This document shows, one piece after another, positions 14,928-25,200 of a stretch of DNA of 43,846 nt. The translations under genes were made by a program, and so were the position numbers. The stretch spans positions 1 to 43,846 of the forward strand of contig PUKZ01000140.1 in the NCBI GenBank assembly GCA_003550725.1, written 5' to 3'. The stretch comes from Bacteroidales bacterium (GTDB lineage Bacteria > Bacteroidota > Bacteroidia > Bacteroidales > UBA7960). The notes beneath the pieces are model-generated. The model was not told the origin of the DNA, ran no database searches, and saw nothing but the letters and a program-made list of their open reading frames with translations. Every line of letters starts with the position of its first letter. The first letter of the stretch is position 1.

Positions 14928-17153
14928 TTATAAACCAACCTCCATTTTAAGAAAATCCAGCATCAAATCCATGTCAAAAGGCTCAACTCCTGCTTTCTCA
15001 AGATGTTTACGATCTTCATTAAACGATTTTTCAAATTCACTAAATTTTTTCCAGTTTTTAAGGCTTTTTTTGTAAAGATCAATGGCTTTTTCGGGTTGTT
15101 CCATACACCACAAAACATGTGCCAGGTTCATAAGATCATATTTGTTGTTTGGGTCATTGCTGAGAAGTCTTTCAAAATAATCTTTTGCAGTGTCATATTT
15201 CCCAAGCAAAAAAGAGCACCAGGCCAAAGGCCGTCTTATCTTAATATTTTCGGGGGCGAGTACTTCGACCTTAAAATAATACTGAAGTGCTTCTTCATAT
15301 CTTTCAAGGTGAATAAGGCATTGGCCAATATTGGCCTGGATACTGAGATTGTCGGGATCATTTTTTTCTGCATCACGGTAGTGGATCAAAGCCTCCTCCC
15401 AGCGGTTAAGATATTTACAACATACAGCCATCTTTAGTATTATCCAGTTACGGTTGGTCTCAATAAGGTCTGCCTTTTTATAATAATTAAGAGCTTCTTC
15501 AAATTTACCGGTCTTATGATAACAAAATGCAATTTTTTCAAACAATTCGATATTGCTTTTATCCTCTTCAAGCAAATCAATAAAAACTTTTAATGCATCA
15601 TCATAAAACTTTTTATCAAAATAAAATTCTCCGATATTACGGATAGTTTTCTGATCCCTTACCAATAATTTTATAAACCTTGTTTCATGTAATGGCAGTG
15701 AGAATTTGAAAATATCATCGACTTCATTACGCCAGGGGTGAAGTTTAAAAAACCTGTAAAGATCCTGAAAGTATTGCGTATAAATACTCTTTGTACGTGC
15801 AAAACTGTTTATAATACCTTCATCCTTTTCTATTTCGCTTATGTTTTTCATTTCATCATTAAGCATATTCATCATCATTGTTTTCTGCTGATCGGGCACC
15901 ATATTCAGGTTGAGGCAAAATGAATATTTATCGGAATTACACATAAAATAAGTCTTTTCAAGCTTTTCAACCAAAGGCGTAAGATCAATATTCTTTTCAG
16001 GCTCTTTTATTAAGGGCTTCAAAAATTCGTTTTCAGCATAAAACGGTATAAACCAATTACTTATCTGTCTGAAAAAGGGAAACCCTTTTAGTTGTGAAAA
16101 AGCACTCATAAATACGTCCATCCCTTCCATCTGCATCTCGGTAAATTCCTGCAGCTTGTTAAGAAGGTCGGGTGAATCTTCAAAAAACGTTTCCCAATCA
16201 GGGTTCTCTTCTTCGCCAACAGGATCTTTAAAAATATTATCCAGATCCAGTTTTTCTTCAATATTAGGGCGCATCTTCATGATCTCAGGCATGATCTCCT
16301 CTTCCCATTTGCGGGTAACCTTTTCTGTTTCCCTCGATTTTGTAAACTGAATAAGGATAGCTTCAATGTTTTGCTGAATATTCGGAAAATTTTTCAACTT
16401 TTCGGTTTGTTCATGCAATGAGGGATATAAATAAAACCTGTCGTTATATTTTAGAAAAGTCATAAAAAGTCCAACCATAGCTCTCTGCCATACTGTTTCT
16501 TCCTGTTTCTCAACAAAGTTGAAGAGGATCAAAAACTTATTCACATCAAAATATCTTAGCAGGCTCAATGTCAGGGCGCTAACTATCAGGCATTTATCAT
16601 GCCAGGGCAATTTCTTTGAATCACAAGCATGATTAAGCAGGTTTATTTCCTCCTCAGAGTATATGTCAGTAAGCCATATAATATTAAAAACCTTTATTAA
16701 CGCCTCTTCACGTGATGCATATTTTTGACTTCCCTCTACTTTTGCCTGTTCCAGGATTGATGCAAGCCCTTCATCATAAGTCAGTGCTTCCAGTATATTT
16801 AGTGCTTCCAGTCTCTCCGGCGAACGGGTTTTTTCAAAATGCGACTTTAAAGCATAAACATTACCTGCAACATGCCGGGTAAGCAATTTTTCGCGAAGAC
16901 CATCGGTAAGCTCAAGCAATGAACGAATAAGGTAATTGTATATTTTTTGCCGCTCCGGATCTTTCACATCTAAAAATGAATGACGAAGAATATTCTTGTA
17001 GGTTTCAAGATGTTTGTTCACCTGGTCGTTCAGATATTCTTCTCCAGTTGCTGCTATGAGTTTACGAATTATTTCGGCGGCATCAAGCACTTTACGTCTA
17101 TGCAACCGATTACATGCAGCTAAATATAATTTACTGATCTGTGATTTTTGCAT
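14928..17153 (-). CDS. TPR-repeat protein with long helical N-terminal region
   Basis: A 741-residue, probably cytoplasmic protein with no signal peptide. Residues about 505-705 hold roughly six tetratricopeptide repeats (for example FDKKFYDDALKVFIDLL, YHKTGKFEEALNYYKKA, LIHLERYEEALQYYFKV, FLLGKYDTAKDYFERLL). These form a protein-binding superhelix. The first 500 residues are helical and charged, with no motif I recognise. They include a pair of short acidic segments around 320-345. It lies between the long GH130 gene and the phosphoesterase/nucleotidyltransferase pair, all on the minus strand, so a scaffold or regulator for these enzymes is a reasonable inference. No direct evidence shows what it binds. 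Confidence 0.75.
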   Translation of the reverse strand: MQKSQISKLYLAACNRLHRRKVLDAAEIIRKLIAATGEEYLNDQVNKHLETYKNILRHSFLDVKDPERQKIYNYLIRSLLELTDGLREKLLTRHVAGNVYALKSHFEKTRSPERLEALNILEALTYDEGLASILEQAKVEGSQKYASREEALIKVFNIIWLTDIYSEEEINLLNHACDSKKLPWHDKCLIVSALTLSLLRYFDVNKFLILFNFVEKQEETVWQRAMVGLFMTFLKYNDRFYLYPSLHEQTEKLKNFPNIQQNIEAILIQFTKSRETEKVTRKWEEEIMPEIMKMRPNIEEKLDLDNIFKDPVGEEENPDWETFFEDSPDLLNKLQEFTEMQMEGMDVFMSAFSQLKGFPFFRQISNWFIPFYAENEFLKPLIKEPEKNIDLTPLVEKLEKTYFMCNSDKYSFCLNLNMVPDQQKTMMMNMLNDEMKNISEIEKDEGIINSFARTKSIYTQYFQDLYRFFKLHPWRNEVDDIFKFSLPLHETRFIKLLVRDQKTIRNIGEFYFDKKFYDDALKVFIDLLEEDKSNIELFEKIAFCYHKTGKFEEALNYYKKADLIETNRNWIILKMAVCCKYLNRWEEALIHYRDAEKNDPDNLSIQANIGQCLIHLERYEEALQYYFKVEVLAPENIKIRRPLAWCSFLLGKYDTAKDYFERLLSNDPNNKYDLMNLAHVLWCMEQPEKAIDLYKKSLKNWKKFSEFEKSFNEDRKHLEKAGVEPFDMDLMLDFLKMEVGL

Positions 17154-17321
17154 AATAAGTCATTTCTTAAACTGCTAAATTAATGGATTTTTATTGAATG
17201 ACATTTAATTATAAACCATTACCTTCACAGGGTTTTCCCGGCAATATAACCGCCTTACCATACAGTGCAAGAGATGCAAAATAAATTTATATACTTTTAA
17301 GATAATCATTCAAATAATATC

Positions 17322-18185
17322 TCAAAGAATAATTCTTTCAGCCTCAGCGGGGTTACTTAAGCTGAACTGAACAACGGCAAGGTTATTGCCCTCATAAGCT
17401 GCCGAATAAGCCCATGTTTTATTTATTTTTTGCTTCCACCGGCCTGTTATCCTGCTTGACTCATGTATATGGCCATGCAATGTTATGTAAGGATTTTGTT
17501 GTTCTATTAACTCTTTAATGGCAACCGACCCAACGTTAACGTCGGCCGGCACATGATCAATCATAACATCATCAAGTGCGGCCCTGTCGAGATAAGTTTG
17601 ATAAGGCGGGGAATGAAAAAGTAATATTGTTTTTGATAAATCTTTTCCGCCGGTTAAGGTTTGCAAGTCTTTTCTAATATTTTCAAATTCTATGTCATCG
17701 TTTATTTCAACCGTCCTAAAGCCTTCCATCGGGTGCATGCAACCGGGATCAACATATTGAGACATATCGTAACGTTCCCAGTCTTTTAACATGAATGGTG
17801 TTGGAGGCACAAAACTATACCCACAAATAGAATATTGGCCCATGTTAACGCATTTCATGTGCATATACTGCCATAACCCTTCTTTTTCATAAAACAAAAA
17901 TTTTTCTTCCTCTATACGAGGGTCATCATTTCCTAATATTAAAAAAATCCAGGGATATGCCTTTTTCATTTTTGATTTAAGCTGTAAAAATTTTTTTGCA
18001 AGGTATTGGCTAACAAAATCACTGTATATATTGTCCATTTTTAAAGCAGCGGCTATCCCGGCAGGCAAAAGATCGCCGCCCATAAATACAACACCCGGCC
18101 TGAGTTTTTCAATAAAAGTAAAAAGCTTATTATATTTTTCAATCTTCCCATGTAAGTCAGAAACAAAAAAGCAAAGATCTTTCAT
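17322..18185 (-). CDS. calcineurin-like metallophosphoesterase
   Basis: A 287-residue cytoplasmic enzyme of the calcineurin-like phosphoesterase superfamily. The two-metal site is complete: DLH (Asp10, His12), GGD (Asp38), GNDD (Asn86), His191 in LFHSPPYQT and GHIH (His239, His241). Substrates in the family range from cyclic nucleotides and nucleotide phosphates to phosphoproteins, and cannot be assigned. Its ATG overlaps the stop codon of the upstream nucleotidyltransferase gene (ATGA), so the two are translationally coupled. This suggests it reverses or processes the product of that enzyme, or that both act on one nucleotide or phosphate signal. Confidence 0.85.
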   Translation of the reverse strand: MKDLCFFVSDLHGKIEKYNKLFTFIEKLRPGVVFMGGDLLPAGIAAALKMDNIYSDFVSQYLAKKFLQLKSKMKKAYPWIFLILGNDDPRIEEEKFLFYEKEGLWQYMHMKCVNMGQYSICGYSFVPPTPFMLKDWERYDMSQYVDPGCMHPMEGFRTVEINDDIEFENIRKDLQTLTGGKDLSKTILLFHSPPYQTYLDRAALDDVMIDHVPADVNVGSVAIKELIEQQNPYITLHGHIHESSRITGRWKQKINKTWAYSAAYEGNNLAVVQFSLSNPAEAERIIL

Positions 18186-19045
18186 TTTCTGTAATCTTTT
18201 AGCAGTTTAGCAGAATTCGAAACTGATGATAGCATAGAAGCGAAGCTGGTTTTTTTCTCGATATCTTTATCGGTAATTATGTGTAAATCTATAATGCTTC
18301 CGGGTATTTCAATACCTGTCATTTCTTCATAAACATACGATAAGCATTTGCCATAGCCGTCAATCCATGTTTTAACAAGCTTTTGCCTGGCATCATCTTC
18401 TATACAATGTGCCAGAAGGTCTATATCACTTTTTGGGCCTGTTTTACCGTTCTTGGTACTGCCTATCAGATAAAGTGCCTTAAGGCCGAAAAAATCAGGG
18501 TCAACATGTTCGGCAATCATTGCAGCCTTCTCATTTCGCCATTTCCATAAGACCATCCCGTCATCTTCAACAGGACTTTTTACCCCCGGCTTTTTCTTCC
18601 CCGATACTTCTTTAATAACATCAATATTTTCTCTCAAACGTTTGTAAAAAACAAACCTGCCGATCCTGCGGCCAATAGTATTAATCAACTTTTTTTCTTC
18701 CGGCAGAAAAAAAAATTCCCCGCCGCTTTCAGTATAGCAAACCCTGATAAAGCCCTCCTGCTTTTCATCGACAACTATTGGCGACTGCAAGTATAAGAGG
18801 TTTTGGTCACAGCTGTCATAACCATATTCAATGCCGTCAAAAAAAAATTTTACTTTACAAATATTTTGAAACCGGAAAGCAGGAGGTATAATCTGTTCCA
18901 CCTGTTTAAAAAAATCATCCAGAGGCTCATCCTCGTATTTTTTAAACAGCTCCTCAAACTCATACATGCATCGCAGCTCTTTAGCACGTTCCTGGAGCGA
19001 ATCAACAAGCAAATTATTACTGTGATGCTTTTTATGCTTAGCCAT
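18182..19045 (-). CDS. nucleotidyltransferase with N-terminal GAF-like sensor domain
   Basis: A 287-residue protein with two parts. Residues 18-140 match the GAF-like domain of the PAS-domain sensor encoded at 31405-32736 (LxCMYE, IIP, GFIRVCYTE, FLPEEKKLINTIG). Residues 165-280 are a minimal nucleotidyltransferase of the Pol-beta/MNT type: LIGSTKNGKTG (193-203), SDIDL (206-210, metal ligands Asp207 and Asp209) and a third acid, Asp253 in IIDLHII. Such domains transfer a nucleotide, usually AMP, to a protein, RNA or small molecule. A sensor domain in front implies the activity is gated by a ligand. No HEPN antitoxin/toxin partner is adjacent. The direct downstream partner is a metallophosphoesterase, with an ATGA overlap. 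Confidence 0.78.
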   Translation of the reverse strand: MAKHKKHHSNNLLVDSLQERAKELRCMYEFEELFKKYEDEPLDDFFKQVEQIIPPAFRFQNICKVKFFFDGIEYGYDSCDQNLLYLQSPIVVDEKQEGFIRVCYTESGGEFFFLPEEKKLINTIGRRIGRFVFYKRLRENIDVIKEVSGKKKPGVKSPVEDDGMVLWKWRNEKAAMIAEHVDPDFFGLKALYLIGSTKNGKTGPKSDIDLLAHCIEDDARQKLVKTWIDGYGKCLSYVYEEMTGIEIPGSIIDLHIITDKDIEKKTSFASMLSSVSNSAKLLKDYRK

Positions 19046-19078
19046 AATTAACAGGATGTTAGTTAATATTCAACGGTT

Positions 19079-19086
19079 CAAAGCTA
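19079..19086 (-). promoter_or_regulatory. candidate promoter of the nucleotidyltransferase-phosphoesterase genes, -7 box TAGCTTTG
   Basis: Minus-strand TAGCTTTG fits TAnnTTTG, 33 bases before the ATG at 19045. A TTTG upstream (19104-19101) is too close, at 14 bases, for a standard -33 element. Confidence 0.35.
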
Positions 19087-19247
19087 TTAATTTTTTGTAA
19101 CAAAGCTGTTGTTATCATAAATTTTTAAAGCTAACCGGGGATATTTTTTAATTTAACTGTCAATAAAAAACACTTAAAATACCTGTATAATAATGGCATA
19201 TTAACCATCATCCCTGCCTGATATAATGGATTTATTTTTCGTAGTAA

Positions 19248-22200
19248 TTATTGAACCATCATTCTCAGTGAATGTCTTGTTGATCGGGTTTCGCAAACAA
19301 CTATATATATTCCTTTATTCAGCCCGCCTGTTATAATCTCATGCAATTTATTACCACTATAGCCGATATTTATATCATCGCTGTATATTTGCTTGCCGTA
19401 CATATCTACAATTGATATGTATATATTCTCATAAGGTTCAAAACCTCTCAGGTTCAAATAGAAACGTTCGCCACGATTGGGGTTGGGAAACAGCTTAAGC
19501 TTAGCTACCGATTCTTTTTCAATATTAACTGCTACTATATCGCTGTATTCATAGCTGCCATCAAAGTCAGTCTGTTTTAGCCTGTAGTATGATATGCCTT
19601 CAAGTGGTTTATTGTCCCATGCTTCATAAAAAAGTGTTGAATTGCTGTATCCGTAATCAGCTTTGCTGGGTACTGTTTTTATATCTTTAAAATTATTACC
19701 GTCGGCAGATCGCTGTATGGTAAAATAATCGTTATTTATTTCACTGGCTGTTACCCACTGCAGGTTTACTTTTCTGTCAACCACATCAGCCTGGAAAGTG
19801 AGCAGTTCAACAGGCAGTGGATTTTCTTCACCGGTTGTACCTATAGTAAAAATAAAATTCTCACTATCACTGAAATCAGAATGATCTTCGGCAGTAACAT
19901 AGCCTGAAATTTCACTGCGTTTAAGCGCAGCCTCTCCGCCCTTGCTAATCCAGTTTTCACTATCCCATTCTGCTACAACAATTTCTTCAATTTCTCCGGG
20001 AGTCTCACCCACACCACTTCCCGGCCCCCAGTTCAGCTGCACTTTAGCTTCACCATTATCCGGCCCTTCAACACTCCAGTACTCCACATCTGAAACACGT
20101 TCCAACGGTTCTAATAAATTCTCTGTATTATAACCATCCTCCGACGGAGACCTGTCAAAGTACTCAACAGTCCAGTCAGCATCATCGGGTGATATATCAT
20201 CCAACCGCACAAAGCGGGGCTTGCCGTTCTTTGCTATGGGGAATAAATTATCCCAGCCATCAACACTATAGCTTCCTGAAGCTAATTTTCTTGTCAAAGG
20301 TCCTTCAACCCAACTTGCACTAAAATCAGTATCTATAAAGAAAGGCGAACTGTTTAGGAATCGTAATTGGCTGGTTTCGGTCACGTTCACAATTCCATTA
20401 CTCAGAGAAACCAAATTATCAACATCTAAACTTCCGTTAATATCTACATATGAACCGGCCTTATTGATATAAAACCTATTCATACTGGCATCACCAAAAA
20501 AGTTTCCTGTTATGGTCTGCGGCTGAGAGCCCACAAAATAGGTCCAATTAGAGACATCATATGTTGGTCCATCTTGAATTGTCAGGTCGCCCCTTATTTC
20601 AAGCTCTCCATCAACGACAAAATCTACATTTTCTTCAATATCAAGATTACCATATACTCTATTCAATGGTGAAGCGTTTGGTGGCAGTTCTCTTTTCCCT
20701 GTTCCCTTTAAAACCAGATTCTGAAAATCTGTATACCTCTGGGTAGTAGTATAATCACGATTTCCTCCATACACTATGGTACTTCCTGCCGTACTGAAAA
20801 AGTCGTCAAACCTTCCTGCGGGTAATGTGGCAGATTTCATTACTATTGCACCGTTCCCGCTGACCTGCCTGAAGTTATGTCCGTATGTTTCGTTTACTTC
20901 GAGGATACCATATATTTCGAGGTCGTATGTAATTCTGCGGTCATCATGTATAGTAACGGTATGGCCCGGCTCTATTTCCGCAAACACACCTGCCGGACCG
21001 CCATCAGGCGCGGATGAGCCATCTTCGGCATGCTCCCATATATCTCCGTCAGACCAGTCGCCACTGCTTATGGAAATGTAGCGCGGCACCAGCTCAGGGA
21101 TCTCATCAGGATCTCCGGCGGTATAGTCGCCCGTTATATCATCATCACCATCATACTCCCAGTAGAAGTAATTTTCTTCATGCTCAACATTAGGCATCAC
21201 AGACCATTCATCATAAAGCAGTTGCCCTGCCCAATAAACGCTGTCTTCACCATTGACATCTGTATCATCGTAGTAAAACTTTAGTTTGCCGTCAAAACCT
21301 GACAATCCTTCGCTTTCAATGTACCAGTAGTAGTCGAGCACATCCAGTCCGTGATTCGGGTCACCACCCGTAACAGTCATATGTGCATAGTCTACCGGTG
21401 TCACTGCTATCAGCCCCGGGTTGGCACTGGCAGTATATTCAAGCTCAACGGGTGTATATTTTCCAACAACTCCAATAGGAAAGGTGAAACTACCGCTACC
21501 GGCTGCTATTCTCTTTGCCATGCCACGGCTGGGAAAAACACCGTCGGTAGTTACCATACTGCCGGTTGTTCCAAAACTATCTCCTTCAATTTCGCTGTCA
21601 AATCCCAGTGTAAGCCTAAAACGACCAAGATTAAGATTCCCCTCGGTAAGAATAAGATTTTTTTCTAAACTTATCGGCGCTTGTAATGAAACCCCTTCTT
21701 CATTGTTTATTTCCAATCTTCCAAAATTCCCTTCACCAAATATGCGTTGGTTATCACTGCCTTCCATAACCAAACCTCCTGTATCGGCATAACTGTTGAA
21801 GGTATCGTAGTTATAAACATCTCCAAGCACAGTAACGATGTTATCCCGGCTGTTCAGTATACCTGAATTTAAATAAAAGTTTTTGTTTATATCTATGCCA
21901 GTATTACCTTCAAGGGTGACGCTGTTTCCGGTTTCCACAACAAAGTTATTGAGTTCAAGATTGCCTTCAATAATTTGCACACTGCCGTTCATCACCAGTG
22001 AATCGGTCTGTAATTCCGGCAGCCCTTCATTAAAAATATTTCCACCCACATAAAGATTGAGGCCATTACCATCAAAACTGTTACTTTCACCGTTAATGTA
22101 TAAGTTTCCGTTTAAATTAAGATCATGGTTACGCAGTTTGGCTGTAACATTTTCATCGCCTGAAATAGTAAGTGAAGGCAAAACTATATTTTCTGATATA

Positions 22201-25200
22201 TCCAGTTCAATAATATCATTATTTGAGTTCTCGTTACCAATTTTAATAACAGCATCTTTGCTGACAGACGAATGGACAGGCCTCAGATATAATGCTGCCC
22301 TATCCTGGCCACCATCCTGTGAACCGGCGATGGTAAGAGTTCCATCTGTCATATTGAATTCGCTGCCTGAGTTAAAAACTTCAAATACACCTCGTCCGGA
22401 AACGTTAGGATTATCTGTACCTACAATGACTTCACCACCGCTTTGCCGGTATTTGAGAACACCTGAGTTGGAATCGGCGGCTCTGCCACGTATTTGCTTG
22501 CCAACGTTGAGGTTTGCATCACCGGCAATTTCAAGTGTGGCATTTCCGGTGGATGAATAAGTAAGGTTATCATATACGGTCATTTCACCCGCATTATCCA
22601 GGCGCAGCAGACCGTCGATTTCTAAATCTGAACCTGTGGCGTTAACTTTACCTTGCGATACAACCAAACCGGCAGAAGATGGAATAACAAATGGTTGGCC
22701 TCCGCTTGTAATAGTTATATCATTTGCAGAATTATCGAGTATCAATTTACCGTTTTCAAGCTGCAAAGCTTTATCTTCTGTATTACCGTCACTGGGGCCT
22801 ATAAAATTCAAAGGCAGTTCAATATTTGCTTCAGTATCTATAGAGTTACCCTTGTTAAGACGCATTCTGTAGATATCAACAGTGGAATTATCATTTTCGC
22901 CTGTGAAAGACACACTCTCTTCGCCTAACAAATTAAGTATAATTCTAGCTTCATCATCAGCGGTAGCCAGCCTCAGCACAGGATCTCCTTCATCACCAAT
23001 ATCACTTTCAGAATCCTGGATATAATTACCATAAAGATTAAGAGTATGTTCTATTTCACTATCGCCCGGATCGTCAACATATAATGCTGTTGAGCCTTCA
23101 TTATAGATATCTCCATGTACTGTAAGAGTTCTTGCAGTACCGTTATTCTGGAATACAAGCCTGGCTCCTTCATATTCTTCACCATTATCCCATCTGTAAG
23201 CACGCAAAAATCTTAAATCACCTAAAACCTTAATATTCCCGTAATCGCCGGAATTTAATTCCAGCCTTGCAGCCCCAATAATTTCGAGATTTTGATTTAC
23301 TGTAATGGTTTTTGGTATGGTGGGAGTTCTTATATTACCTCCCCATCCGTCGGGTGCTATCATAAGATTCGGCAGTACTTCGGGTATATTGTTCAGAGTA
23401 GCATCATCAAAGACTTCATACAAAACATATGATGAATCCATTTCAACAAAGTCGCCCAGGTCAACTAATGAGAAATCCGGGTCGAGTTGCCTGTTTCTGA
23501 TTGTACCTTCACCTGAAACAATTGACACATCAATCTCTGCACCATCTGTTAGGGTAAGCGTCGGGCGGAAAAAGTATGAGTCCCAGTATTGCCTGGGAGC
23601 GGGGTCGCCTTCTTCTGTCAGCATAGGGTTAAAAATTATCTCTGCACATTGTACAAGCCCCCCTTCTTTTCTAATATTGTGGGGATCGCCGGGATTACCT
23701 TCTGCAGGCTCTTCTTCTTCCCATGGCACCCATCCTATAATTGCAATTTCACCTTCACCGGGCGTACCATCAGTAGACTCCGGATTGTCGCTTAAATGCC
23801 ATTTTTCGGGATAATCAAGAACATCTTCCCCATATTTTTCATATAGTTGTTCTAAGGTTGTCCATGAATCATAATCATCCCACATTCTTTGATTATCAGA
23901 TGTACCTCTCAGACGGGAAAAGTAAACCTGGACTTCACCTATAAAACTTTGATTATGACCTGCTGTAAACTCACCTGTTTCAATAGGAGATAATCCGGGA
24001 GGATCACCTTGCGTGTTTAAATCTTCAAACTCTAAAGTTAATATCCTGTCTTGGCCTCTTTGCCAATCTAATTCGCCTAAAGTGTGTTTTCTTTCTAAAT
24101 TAACTACTTTTCCTGTTTTACAAGAATTAAAGTTCGGCCCCGGTTCATAATCTGATGGAACATTATTAAAAACAAAAGTATGTTTGACAATCGGTAAGTC
24201 TTCTTCATCAAATGCATGATACCTGACTCTCCAGTAATACTGTAAAGCCCTGTCTCCTTCAGGATTGAGTGTCGGTAATTCATTATCTACGTTATTTATT
24301 TGCACATAACCTTCATCTCCTTCGGGCAATTCAGAAAACTCTGGTTCAGCAGGCGTATAGCGGTTACCATCTCCGGTATGGGTATCAATGCCTAATGGGA
24401 AAAGATAAATTTCATTTTCGTTTATTTTTCGTGTAACACCTTTGTCGGAGTGTCTTCCGGCGGTTCGTATCATTTTGCTTTCATTGAACTGATCAAAATC
24501 ACCGCCTGCATCAACATTATCTATTTCATTTTCTACTGTGATACCCTGGCTTCCTATATCAAGTATTCCCCGCCTCATATGCAGGTCGCCGATAATTGTA
24601 CTTGCAGCCCCGCCAGTAAGGGCAACCATATGGTTATTATCAATTACCAGCCGTCCAAACCCGGGTATGTTTCCTTGTGGCAGGTTGATTTGCTGCACTT
24701 CTTCCTCATCATAAGTCATAACAAGAAATCCCGGGCCATCAATTAAACCGATAGTTCCCCGGTTTTCTATCTCCTGTTCACCGTCGATGACTATTGAAAA
24801 GCTGTTGTAATCAAGTGTTCCATTATTTACAAATAAACGGTTTTGTATTTCAACAGGGCTTTCATACGGGGTTGTGTTAACCTCAGCGGGATCCCTGCCA
24901 TCACTGATAATAGTGACTTTGGCATCCTGCTTATCTATTTCTAAGGCATGAAATTTTAAAACTTTATTTTCTTCATTATTAGCAATGATAATATTTGCAT
25001 CTTTATCGCCCAATAACCTGGTGGTGTTGCCTGTGAACCCTTCATAAGCAGCATTAGAGCTTGCCGATTCGCCTAATGTAAAATTGCGCCCGATGTTAAG
25101 GTCATAGATAGTTTCACCTTCATCCCTTCTTGGATGTAACCTACAGTAGTCTCCTATGGCAAGATCGTTGCCGACGTTAAGCTCATGGGTAAAGCGCACA

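Noticed and set aside
15003-15437. 144-residue plus-strand open frame
   Set aside because: Antisense to the TPR repeats; its composition reflects the helical repeats on the other strand.
18182-19045. MNT/HEPN toxin-antitoxin module
   Set aside because: No HEPN partner is adjacent, and the nucleotidyltransferase is fused to a sensor domain and coupled to a phosphoesterase instead.
22057-22560. 167-residue plus-strand open frame, and several others in 19.9-27.2 kb
   Set aside because: Antisense shadows of the giant surface protein, with no start context or recognisable domain.
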